Below, in pieces: positions 1-6,884 of a stretch of DNA of 12,600 nucleotides; positions within the stretch are counted from its first letter, which is position 1, and each line of letters opens with the position of its first letter. The position numbers and the translations under genes were made by a program. The notes under the pieces are model-generated. The model saw only the letters and a program-made list of their open reading frames with translations, searched no databases and was not told the DNA's origin. This DNA comes from a bacterium (GTDB taxonomy: Bacteria > Babelota > Babeliae > Babelales > JABDEC01). The stretch lies in NCBI GenBank assembly GCA_947486885.1, contig CANKVQ010000009.1, forward strand, positions 1 to 12,600. The letters run 5' to 3'.

Positions 1-10
1 ATGGTTAAAC

Positions 11-1999
11 TTGGCTACTAAAATTAAAATTCAAGACGAATGGGAACGTATATTAGGTTTTATTGGTGCACTTACAAGCTTGATTTTAATTTTTAAGCAG
101 GGCGCTTTAGGACGGATATTATATTTAAAATTAAATTTATTTTTTGATAATTTAGTAATTTTACTAATTGGCGTAACGATTTTTTTTGCCTCACTAACGC
201 TAATTTTGCGTTTCTCAGTGTTATTATATTTTTACCAGCAAGTGACAGCTGTACGTGCGCAAGTTTATTATCAAAAATTTATTAATTTAGTAATTAGTTT
301 GCTTAAAACTGGCTTAAGTTTAATTAAAAAATTTAGTTTTTGGTTGTATCGCACAATTTTTGGCGCTGCTGAGGGCTCAGCTGAAAGCTTAGATTTAGCA
401 ACTACATTATTTCAAGCTAAGTATCAGGATAACTTGGCACCAGATAATTTTAATAATAATAATTTTAGTGAAAATTTAGAGCTACAAAATAATAATACTA
501 GTAAAACTTTAGATACTACTATTTTAGCAAAAACCAACCCGAGCTACCCTAATCTTAATCCTAATCTCGATCATAATTTCGAACGGGCCTATAAATTACC
601 TGATTTAAATATTTTTACCGCTATGCACGAGTTATATATTAAAAACGAGCAGGTCACAAAAATTTTACAAAAACAAGCTAAGACGCTAGCAGAGAAATTA
701 AAATGTTTTGGGGTATTTGGTCAAGTAGTTTCAGTGGAATATGGGCCAGTAGTGAGCTTATTTGAATTTAAGCCACATATCGAATCTAAAGTTAGTAAAA
801 TTATAGCACTGGAGCATGACTTAGCTTTAGCACTAGAGACTACATCGTTACGTATAATAGCACCAGTGCCTGGTAAAGCCGTAGTTGGTTTTGAAGTCGC
901 TAATCGCGAACGCCGCGCTGTATTTTTTGGTGATTTAATCTCAGCGCCAGAATTCGAGGCAACTAAATATGAATTACCATTAATTTTGGGCCAAGATACG
1001 ATTGGTAAAAATGTGACGATTGATTTAGTCAAAATGCCCCATTTATTAATTGCTGGATCAACTGGTGCTGGTAAATCAGTGGCCTTAAATACTATGTTAA
1101 CTAGTTTATTGTGTTGCTGCACACCGCAAAATTTAAAATTAATCTTGATTGACCCCAAGCGCCTAGAGTTTGCAGGTTATGAAAATATTCCCCATTTGTT
1201 ATTTCCAATTGCCACGGAGTCGCGCGAAGTAATTAATATTTTGAAGTGGGTCGTGCAAGAAATGGAACAGCGCTATTTAATTATGTCAGAGACTGAAGTT
1301 AAAAATATTGCCGAATATCATGTTTATTGTCAGCAAAATAATTTACCCCATTTGCCATACTTAGTAATAGTGATAGATGAGCTAGCAGATTTAATGATGA
1401 CCGCTGGTAAAGAAGTGGAAAATCTAATTATACGCATTGCCCAAAAAGCCCGCGCAGCTGGGATACATTTGATTGTGGCTACACAGCGACCATCAGTCGA
1501 TGTAATTACTGGCTTAATTAAAATTAATTTTCCTAGCAGGATTTCATTTAGAGTCGCATCTAAAGTCGACTCGCGCACTGTTTTAGATTGTATGGGTGCG
1601 GAGAAATTATTAGGTCGTGGCGACATGTTATTCTTGGATTCACAAGCAATTGGTTTGCGTCGCGTGCATGGTGCCTATGTCTCGAATGACGAAGTTAAAC
1701 AAGTTGTGCAGCACTTACTTGGTGAAGGTCAAGCGCAATATCTTGATCTTACCCAAATTTTAAAACATGATTTGAATTCTGGTTTAAATTCTGATTTAGA
1801 TGGTGATGAACATTTGTTGCCCGAAATTTTAACTTTTTTGCGTACGACTAATGAAATTTCGATTTCACTACTACAACGTCGCTTCAGAATCGGTTATAAT
1901 AGATCTGCACGAATTATCGATCAGCTTGAAAGTTTGGGATATATTTTTCAAGCTGAAGGCGGCAAAGTGCGGCGTGTTAATAAAAATGCTTTGCAGTAA
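11..1999 (+). CDS. ftsK: FtsK/SpoIIIE-family DNA translocase (possibly 5' incomplete)
   Basis: This is a membrane-anchored, ATP-driven DNA pump that clears and resolves the chromosome terminus at the division septum. About 662 residues are visible. Hydrophobic segments lie at roughly 12-28 and 47-75, fewer than the four membrane spans usual for FtsK. An Asn-rich linker (about 140-195) follows. The motor has Walker A GSTGAGKS (349-356), DPKR (381-384), Walker B LVIVIDELAD (451-460) and TQRPSVDVITG (491-501). The C-terminal gamma winged helix (about 602-658, RFRIGYNRSARIID) is the DNA-orienting (KOPS-reading) domain in this family. The start shown is TTG with no clear ribosome site in the ten bases before it. 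The frame is open to the left edge, so the true start may lie outside the window. The family call is very secure; the start is not. Confidence 0.95.
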   Translation: MATKIKIQDEWERILGFIGALTSLILIFKQGALGRILYLKLNLFFDNLVILLIGVTIFFASLTLILRFSVLLYFYQQVTAVRAQVYYQKFINLVISLLKTGLSLIKKFSFWLYRTIFGAAEGSAESLDLATTLFQAKYQDNLAPDNFNNNNFSENLELQNNNTSKTLDTTILAKTNPSYPNLNPNLDHNFERAYKLPDLNIFTAMHELYIKNEQVTKILQKQAKTLAEKLKCFGVFGQVVSVEYGPVVSLFEFKPHIESKVSKIIALEHDLALALETTSLRIIAPVPGKAVVGFEVANRERRAVFFGDLISAPEFEATKYELPLILGQDTIGKNVTIDLVKMPHLLIAGSTGAGKSVALNTMLTSLLCCCTPQNLKLILIDPKRLEFAGYENIPHLLFPIATESREVINILKWVVQEMEQRYLIMSETEVKNIAEYHVYCQQNNLPHLPYLVIVIDELADLMMTAGKEVENLIIRIAQKARAAGIHLIVATQRPSVDVITGLIKINFPSRISFRVASKVDSRTVLDCMGAEKLLGRGDMLFLDSQAIGLRRVHGAYVSNDEVKQVVQHLLGEGQAQYLDLTQILKHDLNSGLNSDLDGDEHLLPEILTFLRTTNEISISLLQRRFRIGYNRSARIIDQLESLGYIFQAEGGKVRRVNKNALQ

Positions 2000-2010
2000 C
2001 TTGACAAGCT

Positions 2011-2039
2011 TTGAAAAAAACACCAATTTCAGCGATAAT
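2011..2039 (+). promoter_or_regulatory. Sigma-70-type promoter for murF
   Basis: TTGAAA (2011-2016), a 17-bp spacer and GATAAT (2034-2039) each match the consensus at five of six positions. It sits just after the ftsK stop and about 60 bp before the murF start. Transcription would begin near 2046, leaving a leader of about 55 nt that ends in the GGAG ribosome site. It suggests murF has its own transcription as well as any read-through from ftsK. Confidence 0.6.
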
Positions 2040-2100
2040 AAATATACTTAATTTGGAACTATATTTCTTGAAAATTGTCTTAGGTTTATGGGAGAATTAT

Positions 2101-3564
2101 ATGCACTTTGATCGGCGTTTTTTAAGCACAGCTTTGCCGAACGCAGAAATTATTGGTGATGTCTTTCCGGCACAGCCATCGATTGCGGTTGACTCTCGCA
2201 AAGTTCGATTAGGTGATATTTTTGTAGCGATCAAGGGTGCGCAACATAATGGCCATGAATTTATTGATATTGCTGTTGAAAACGGTTGTGTGGGTCTACT
2301 AGTAGCGCAGGATCAGGCCGTTTATTTAAATAAAATTAATCCTGAAATTTTAAATCAGCTTTTAATTATAATTGTGCCCGATACGGTTCCAGCTTTAGTG
2401 CAGTTAGCCCGTGCTTGGCGCGCCAGTTTCAACTATCCAGTCGTAGGAATCACTGGCTCGGTTGGTAAAACTTCAACTAAAGAAATTTTATCGCAAATTT
2501 TAAAAACTGCGGGCGTGTCTCATTGTGTTTCTAAAGGCAATTTAAACACTTTAGTTGGTGCTAGTATAAGTTTGTTACAAATGCGCGCTGAGCATAAAGT
2601 AGCAATTTTTGAAATTGGCATTAGTCAACGCGGCGAAATGGATGAACTGGCAGATTTAGTGCGACCAACGATTGGTTTAATTACTTCAGTTGGGCATTCA
2701 CACATGGATGGTCTGGGTTTGCCAGCTGATATTGCGGCTGAGAAGCGTAAAATTTTTAAATTCTTCTCGGAAAGTAATATTGGTATAATAAATGGCGATC
2801 AGCCACTTTTAGCGAATATTGCTTATACGCATCCAGTAGTCAGATTTGGTTTAAAAACTACTAGTCAAATTCAAGTTCGAAAAATTATGATCGAACATGG
2901 TAAAATCAGTTGCAAGCTCAAGATTTATGGTCATAAATTTGATTTAGAGATTAATGGTACGCATCGCAGCCGTGTTTTTAATAGCTTAGCGGCAGCAGGG
3001 GTGGCGTATTTATTAGAAGTTCCTATTGATAAAATTATTGCAGGTTTAAAACAAGATCTAGCTTTAACCGGTCGCATGGAACAAAAACAGTTAAAACCAG
3101 AATTTGGTAGTGGTTTATTAATTGATGATTGCTATAATGCAGGCCCCGAGTCGGTTAAAGCAGCGCTTTTAGCGCTAGAGAAATTACCGGTTAAGGGACG
3201 CAAAATTTTAATATTTGGCGATATGTATGAACTGGGTACAGAAAGTAATTTCTGGCATCGTCAAATTGGTAGATTTTTGCAAAAAGCGACTTCGATCAGT
3301 TATGTTTTATTAGTTGGCGAACAAGTTAAATTTGTTAAACAGACTGCACCAGTAACTTTAAATATTGATCTAGTGTTGGATTGGCAAGCGGCGCTACATC
3401 TTTTAGCAAAACTAAAACTACAATCTAATGATGTAATTTTAGTAAAAGGCTCAACGCATGGTTATACTAGTGGTCTGGTCTATTTAATTAATCAAATGAC
3501 GCTTACAAATTCTAAGCCTAATTTAATTAAGCCAGCGGTCTCAGTTAAAGAACTGATGATTTAA
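2101..3564 (+). CDS. murF: UDP-N-acetylmuramoyl-tripeptide--D-alanyl-D-alanine ligase MurF
   Basis: This cytoplasmic Mur ligase adds D-Ala-D-Ala to the UDP-MurNAc-tripeptide, using ATP, to finish the peptidoglycan precursor. The 487-residue length is normal for the family. The N-terminal substrate domain carries VDSRKVRLGDIFVAIKG (about 30-46). The ATP loop is GSVGKTS (119-125, Lys123). The central and C-terminal domains show DDCYNAGPES (342-351) and GDMYELG (373-379), both typical of MurF. I chose ATG 2101 because GGAG (2091-2094) lies 6 bp ahead of it. The same frame is open further upstream to a TTG at 2011, but that TTG lies in the -35 box of a good promoter and has no ribosome site. The gene follows ftsK and precedes rsmH; ftsI, murE and mraY are absent, so this is a fragment of the usual dcw cluster. 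Confidence 0.95.
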   Translation: MHFDRRFLSTALPNAEIIGDVFPAQPSIAVDSRKVRLGDIFVAIKGAQHNGHEFIDIAVENGCVGLLVAQDQAVYLNKINPEILNQLLIIIVPDTVPALVQLARAWRASFNYPVVGITGSVGKTSTKEILSQILKTAGVSHCVSKGNLNTLVGASISLLQMRAEHKVAIFEIGISQRGEMDELADLVRPTIGLITSVGHSHMDGLGLPADIAAEKRKIFKFFSESNIGIINGDQPLLANIAYTHPVVRFGLKTTSQIQVRKIMIEHGKISCKLKIYGHKFDLEINGTHRSRVFNSLAAAGVAYLLEVPIDKIIAGLKQDLALTGRMEQKQLKPEFGSGLLIDDCYNAGPESVKAALLALEKLPVKGRKILIFGDMYELGTESNFWHRQIGRFLQKATSISYVLLVGEQVKFVKQTAPVTLNIDLVLDWQAALHLLAKLKLQSNDVILVKGSTHGYTSGLVYLINQMTLTNSKPNLIKPAVSVKELMI

Positions 3565-3605
3565 AATTTAAAAAATTAAAAATTTAAGAAAGTATTAGAG
3601 CAGCT

Positions 3606-4514
3606 ATGTCAATTATCCCAATTTCAACCTATCATACATCGGTTTTAACTGCAGAAGTTTTAGAATATTTGGACCCACAGCCTAATAAGCTTTATCTAGA
3701 TGTTACTTTTGGTGGCGGGGGTCATACCCGTGCTATTTTAGAACGCGAGCCTAAGTGTCAAGTAGTAGCAATTGATTGGGATCTAAACTCAATCGAAAAA
3801 AATGGTCCGGAACTTGAAGCGGAATTTGGTGATAGATTTACTTTTCTGTGGGGCAACTTTAGTTATTTAAATAAATTATTAAAGAAAGCTGGAATCGATA
3901 AAGTAGATGGGATTTTAGCTGATTTTGGTACTTCACAATTTCAAATTAAAGCAGCAGCTGGTTTTTCAGTTTATAATGATACGCCTTTAGATATGCGCAT
4001 GTCTCCGTCATTTAATAAAATTACTGCCAAACATGTTCTAAACACTTACGATGAAGCACGCTTAGCGGATCTTTTTATGTATTTGGGCGAAGAGCGACAT
4101 GCCCGTAAAATTGCTCGCGCGATTGTGACTGAACGCGTGAAGCATAAATTTAAAACAACTGGTGATTTAGTTGCTTTAATCGAAAAAGTAGTGCCAGCTG
4201 GCAGTGGCTCCCGTAAAATTCATCGAGCGACCAAAGTTTTTCAAGCTTTAAGAATTTATGTGAATCAAGAACTAGAAAATATCGAAGCTTTTTTAAAATC
4301 AGTTCCTACAGTGCTAAATAACAATGGTCGCTTAGTTTGTATTAGCTTTCATTCTTTAGAAGATCGAATTGTAAAGCAGTTTTTAAAATCTGAGCCTAGT
4401 TTCGAAATTTTGACACCGAAAGTTGTTACGGCGCAAGCGGCTGAATTAACGTTAAATCATTCCGCTCGTTCAGCTAAATTACGAGCTGCTTTATTTAATC
4501 ACGTGAATAATTAA
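3606..4514 (+). CDS. rsmH: 16S rRNA (cytosine-1402-N4)-methyltransferase RsmH (MraW)
   Basis: The enzyme uses SAM to methylate N4 of C1402 in 16S rRNA, at the decoding centre. The 302-residue protein has the family landmarks in order: YHTSVLTAEVLEYL (9-22), the SAM loop LDVTFGGGGHTRAIL (31-45), ADFGTSQFQI (105-114), PLDMRM (127-132), KIHRATKVFQALRIYVNQEL (204-223), ISFHSLEDRIVK (246-257) and the C-terminal RSAKLRA (288-294). The motif usually written D-L-G-V-S-S-x-Q is DFGTSQFQ here, a conservative variant. The start is ATG 3606, 41 bp after murF; only a weak AGAG precedes it, so translation may depend on the murF transcript. mraZ, which usually precedes rsmH, is not adjacent. Confidence 0.95.
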   Translation: MSIIPISTYHTSVLTAEVLEYLDPQPNKLYLDVTFGGGGHTRAILEREPKCQVVAIDWDLNSIEKNGPELEAEFGDRFTFLWGNFSYLNKLLKKAGIDKVDGILADFGTSQFQIKAAAGFSVYNDTPLDMRMSPSFNKITAKHVLNTYDEARLADLFMYLGEERHARKIARAIVTERVKHKFKTTGDLVALIEKVVPAGSGSRKIHRATKVFQALRIYVNQELENIEAFLKSVPTVLNNNGRLVCISFHSLEDRIVKQFLKSEPSFEILTPKVVTAQAAELTLNHSARSAKLRAALFNHVNN

Positions 4515-4542
4515 TTGACATGATAACCAGATTTATTAAATT
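4515..4542 (+). promoter_or_regulatory. Probable promoter for spoVG-tRNA-Gln
   Basis: A perfect TTGACA (4515-4520), a 16-bp spacer and TAAATT (4537-4542, four of six matches) begin right behind the rsmH stop. This would give a leader of about 50 nt before spoVG. The -10 box is only fair, so the exact start is uncertain. Confidence 0.45.
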
Positions 4543-4599
4543 GAGACCGAGTTAACTCTTAAAAAAGGAAAGTGATAACATTTTTAAGGAACAATTGAG

Positions 4600-4860
4600 A
4601 TGCAAATAACTGAGGTAAAAGTTTTCCCCGTAGAGGATGGCGGTAGGCTTAAAGCTTACGCAACATTAGTTTTTGATGACTGCTTTATCGTGCGTGACTT
4701 GAAGGTAATTCAGGGAGACCAAAGCCTCTTTGTTTCTATGCCTTCACGCAAGAAGAAAGATGGCACTTTTAGAGACATTGTTCATCCATTAAATGCTGAA
4801 ATGCGATCTTCTGTTGAAGAAAAAGTAATAGAAGAGTATAATAAGACTGTTCAACTATAG
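4600..4860 (+). CDS. spoVG: SpoVG family regulator
   Basis: This is a small site-specific nucleic-acid-binding protein, named for a sporulation and septation phenotype in Bacillus but widespread in bacteria that do not form spores. The 86 residues match the family's usual length and layout: an N-terminal ITEVKVFP strand (3-10), GGRLKAYATLVFDDCFIVRD (14-33), a VKI-type region here read as LKVIQGD (34-40), and the hallmark FVSMPSRKKKDGTFRDIVHP (44-63). A short C-terminal helix follows. AAGGA (4586-4590) lies 9 bp ahead of the ATG. A tRNA-Gln gene begins 11 bp after the stop, so the two are probably on one transcript. Sporulation should not be inferred from this gene alone. Confidence 0.95.
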   Translation: MQITEVKVFPVEDGGRLKAYATLVFDDCFIVRDLKVIQGDQSLFVSMPSRKKKDGTFRDIVHPLNAEMRSSVEEKVIEEYNKTVQL

Positions 4861-4871
4861 TTTATACATCT

Positions 4872-4947
4872 TGGGGCGTAGCCAAGTGGTAAGGCACCAG
4901 TTTTTGGTACTGGCATCCCGTAGGTTCGAATCCTTCCGCCCCAGCCA
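4872..4947 (+). tRNA. tRNA-Gln (anticodon TTG), CCA encoded
   Basis: The cloverleaf folds by hand. The acceptor TGGGGCG (4872-4878) pairs with CGCCCCA (4937-4943), then come discriminator G and an encoded CCA (4945-4947). The D stem is GCC/GGC. The anticodon stem CCAGT/ACTGG encloses a loop with anticodon TTG (4904-4906). The T loop is TTCGAAT (4925-4931). The T stem GTAGG/CCTTC contains one T-T mismatch (4921/4935). The overall sequence resembles other bacterial glutamine tRNAs, including the initial U of the acceptor stem. Confidence 0.97.
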
Positions 4948-4987
4948 TATTCCTGAACAGTTATATGGTAAGTTTATCAAGATTAAT

Positions 4988-5018
4988 AAAGCTCTCGGTT
5001 TCCGGGAGCTTTAGTTTT
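4988..5018 (+). terminator. Intrinsic terminator after tRNA-Gln
   Basis: The arm AAAGCTCTCGG (4988-4998), loop TTT and arm CCGGGAGCTTT (5002-5012) form an 11-bp hairpin with one T-G wobble, followed by AGTTTT. It ends the spoVG-tRNA transcript before maf. An exact TATAAT (5018-5023) overlaps the tail, but no convincing -35 accompanies it. Confidence 0.8.
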
Positions 5019-5040
5019 ATAATTAAAGTTTAGGTCTTTT

Positions 5041-5715
5041 ATGCACACTTTATTTTTAGCTTCTAAATCACGCTCCAGACGCGAGCTCTTAGATTTTTGT
5101 CGGATACCGTATAAATTAGTCGAGCAATCTGCTGATGAGTCGCAACATCCAGATTTAGCATTACTCGAACTAGTTCAATATTTAGCTGAGCTTAAAATGG
5201 CCCATGTAATTTTAGAACAGCCATCACAAGCAAGTAACTTATCAAATTTATCAACTAAGCTATTACAAACTCTAAATACTCTCCCAATTTATTGTTGGGT
5301 ATTAACAGCAGATACGCTTGGAGCTAATTCTCAGGGCGAAATTTGTCGTAAGCCAGTTGATCGCTTAGATGCAATTCGCATGCTTAAATCTTATCGAGCT
5401 GGAGCTATTACGGCTACTGGTTATTGTGTTGATCGCCGGCGTTGGAATTTTAATACTAATAACTGGGATATAGATCAAAGAATTACTGGTGTAGCGAGCG
5501 CTAGTTATGCTTTTAATGTGCCAGATAGTTGTCTAGATAGTTATTTAGACCAAGCTTTTTCTGGAATTTCTTATTTAGATGTCAGTGGTGCGGTTGAAAT
5601 CGAACGTTATGGTGTGCAATATTTAGGTGATATTCAGGGCTCATATACTGCAATTGTTGGTTTGCCTATGTTCGAAGTTCGTGAAAGCTTAGCTAAATTA
5701 GGTTTTTTTGATTAA
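5041..5715 (+). CDS. maf: Maf-like nucleoside triphosphate pyrophosphatase
   Basis: Maf/YhdE/YceF enzymes hydrolyse non-canonical or modified nucleotides to monophosphates, a house-cleaning activity linked to septum formation. The 224 residues show the N-terminal LASKSRSRRELL (6-17; the usual form is LAS-x-SPRR), the ADT triad with the catalytic Asp (90-92), G-x-I-x-x-KP (99-105), an ATGYCV strand (125-130) and the C-terminal DIQGSYTAIVGLP (197-209), normally written I-x-GS-(Y/F)-x-x-VVGLP. A loop rich in Ser, Asn and Leu (about 58-82) makes it longer than the usual 190-200 residues, and the region around 178-190 (YLDVSGAVEIERYG) is a divergent version of YxDKAGAYGIQG. An AGGT lies 5 bp ahead of ATG 5041. 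The family is clear; the substrate (dTTP/UTP or m7GTP type) cannot be decided here. Confidence 0.85.
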   Translation: MHTLFLASKSRSRRELLDFCRIPYKLVEQSADESQHPDLALLELVQYLAELKMAHVILEQPSQASNLSNLSTKLLQTLNTLPIYCWVLTADTLGANSQGEICRKPVDRLDAIRMLKSYRAGAITATGYCVDRRRWNFNTNNWDIDQRITGVASASYAFNVPDSCLDSYLDQAFSGISYLDVSGAVEIERYGVQYLGDIQGSYTAIVGLPMFEVRESLAKLGFFD

Positions 5716-5818
5716 AAATCATACTTAGCTTCAGTTGCAAAATCTAGTAGATCTAAGTTAAGTAAAGTGCTTAAAGCAGCATAACTCTTGTTTATTAAAG
5801 CTAAGATTTGATAAACTA

Positions 5819-5841
5819 CTACTATAGATTGCTACTATAGA
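5819..5841 (+). repeat. Tandem direct repeat CTACTATAGA x2
   Basis: The 10-mer occurs at 5819-5828 and 5832-5841, a 13-bp period, immediately before the AGGA of the next gene. The rest of the 5716-5892 gap shows no gene or convincing promoter. TTGATA (5808-5813) is too far from or too near to the TATAGA boxes to form a standard pair. Confidence 0.6.
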
Positions 5842-5892
5842 GGAAAATTGAGGTTTTTTAGTTTTTTAATCAATAAAATGGAGATTTTACAG

Positions 5893-6552
5893 ATGGAGCT
5901 CAGGCTTACTAAAAGCTTACTATTGGGTGTATTCTTCTTAATTAATGTTAAAACTTGGGCGCTAGACGACGAAGCACGAGTAACTACGCCTTTTTTGGAA
6001 GAATTGCAAACCGAAATCTTTATTCCAAGGTCAAAATTAGAAAATGTCAGGGGCGAGGTAATTACTGCTATTGAGCGATGGACAAAATTACTGGACGGTC
6101 GCTCAGAACTAATGGGATATGAGCCAAGTGATATTTGGACTACTTATACCCAAGAAAATCTTGCAGGATTGGGGGATTATCTTGAAGGGTTACGTACAGA
6201 TATCAAATATGTGAAAGCTGTATTACGGCGGCAGGGTTTATCGGGTCGCAGGGGTTCTTCGGGTGGTTCAACCCCGGACGTTTCGGACGGTTTGGCTTTT
6301 GGAGCAGCTGAAGCAACAATTATAATTCCGACTTGGCAAATTGAGTGGGCACAATCAACTATGAATCTGCTTTTAGATGAAATATTGCTTGTACCAGCAG
6401 ATCATATTGTAAGCCTAGCGCAATTGAAAATTATTGTGCGTAGGTTATACGACAAAAAACATACACGACCAAATGTTTCAGAAACAGCGCTTAATAATGT
6501 TACAAGTGTATTAGAACTATTTTTGGCACAATTATCGGCGACAACCAGCTAA
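5893..6552 (+). CDS. Exported protein of unknown family
   Basis: I do not recognise this family. From ATG 5893 the product has 219 residues. It starts with a clear signal peptide: basic MELRLTK, a hydrophobic SLLLGVFFLINV core and a likely cut after KTWA (about residue 23). The rest is largely helical. Segments rich in charge and Leu (about 33-110 and 145-215) flank a Gly/Ser/Arg patch (about 115-130, GLSGRRGSSGGSTPD) whose codons are unusually GC-rich for this region. There are no cysteines and no membrane span after the signal. I prefer ATG 5893 because GGAG (5880-5883) lies 9 bp ahead of it and the signal peptide begins there. A TTG at 5848, after AGAGGA, would add 15 residues. The next gene, also exported, starts 41 bp downstream. 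Confidence 0.75.
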   Translation: MELRLTKSLLLGVFFLINVKTWALDDEARVTTPFLEELQTEIFIPRSKLENVRGEVITAIERWTKLLDGRSELMGYEPSDIWTTYTQENLAGLGDYLEGLRTDIKYVKAVLRRQGLSGRRGSSGGSTPDVSDGLAFGAAEATIIIPTWQIEWAQSTMNLLLDEILLVPADHIVSLAQLKIIVRRLYDKKHTRPNVSETALNNVTSVLELFLAQLSATTS

Positions 6553-6593
6553 AATTTTAAAAATTTAAAATTGGGGGATTTGTGGGCAAATTG

Positions 6594-6878
6594 ATGAATA
6601 AAAATTTTTTTTTAGTATTAAATTTTTTAGTATTAATAATGATAGTGGTGGGTCATAAAACTATTTTAAAAGCTTTGCCGATTACCTATGGTTGTAATAG
6701 TGTGCATGATTGTATTAAAACTAATAATCAACCTAACAACTTAACTTGTGATTATGCCAGCTCGACTTGCAAAGCTTGCGCAGGTTTTAAAGATAAATGT
6801 GATCCAACAATTTTTACCTATCGTCCATGTTGCCCAAATTTAAGTTGTAATCATAATGGCGTCTGTGAAAAGCTTTAA
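6594..6878 (+). CDS. Small exported cysteine-rich protein, cystine-knot-like
   Basis: The product has 94 residues from ATG 6594. A signal peptide (MNKNFFLVLNFLVLIMIVVG then HKTILKA) is followed by a mature part of about 68 residues with ten cysteines. Their spacing is C-x5-C-x11-C-x6-C-x2-C-x6-C-x9-CC-x4-C-x5-C. The last six (C-x6-C-x9-CC-x4-C-x5-C) fit the general pattern of inhibitor cystine knots (knottins), and the first four resemble small extracellular Cys-rich modules. All are predicted to be outside the cytoplasm, so disulfides are plausible. A GTG at 6582 in the same frame has GGGGGA only 3 bp ahead and would add four residues; the ATG has GGG 7 bp ahead. It is probably co-transcribed with the preceding exported protein. 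The homology to any eukaryotic toxin or module is a pattern match only, not shown. Confidence 0.75.
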   Translation: MNKNFFLVLNFLVLIMIVVGHKTILKALPITYGCNSVHDCIKTNNQPNNLTCDYASSTCKACAGFKDKCDPTIFTYRPCCPNLSCNHNGVCEKL

Positions 6879-6884
6879 AAGCTT
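6870..6884. repeat. Palindrome joining two convergent stop codons
   Basis: AAGCTTT-A-AAAGCTT (6870-6884) covers the TAA of the + gene (6876-6878) and most of the TAA of the - gene (6883-6885). A T-rich stretch follows on the + side. It may act as a weak bidirectional terminator for two genes that end 4 bp apart; the stem is AT-rich, so this is uncertain. Confidence 0.35.

Noticed and set aside
721..1158. Minus-strand open frame inside ftsK
   Set aside because: It lies wholly opposite the FtsK ATPase domain, with no ribosome site and no family resemblance: an antisense shadow.
2011..2100. Possible 30-residue N-terminal extension of murF from TTG 2011
   Set aside because: No ribosome site precedes it, the TTG is the -35 box of a good promoter, and ATG 2101 has GGAG at proper spacing and the normal MurF length.
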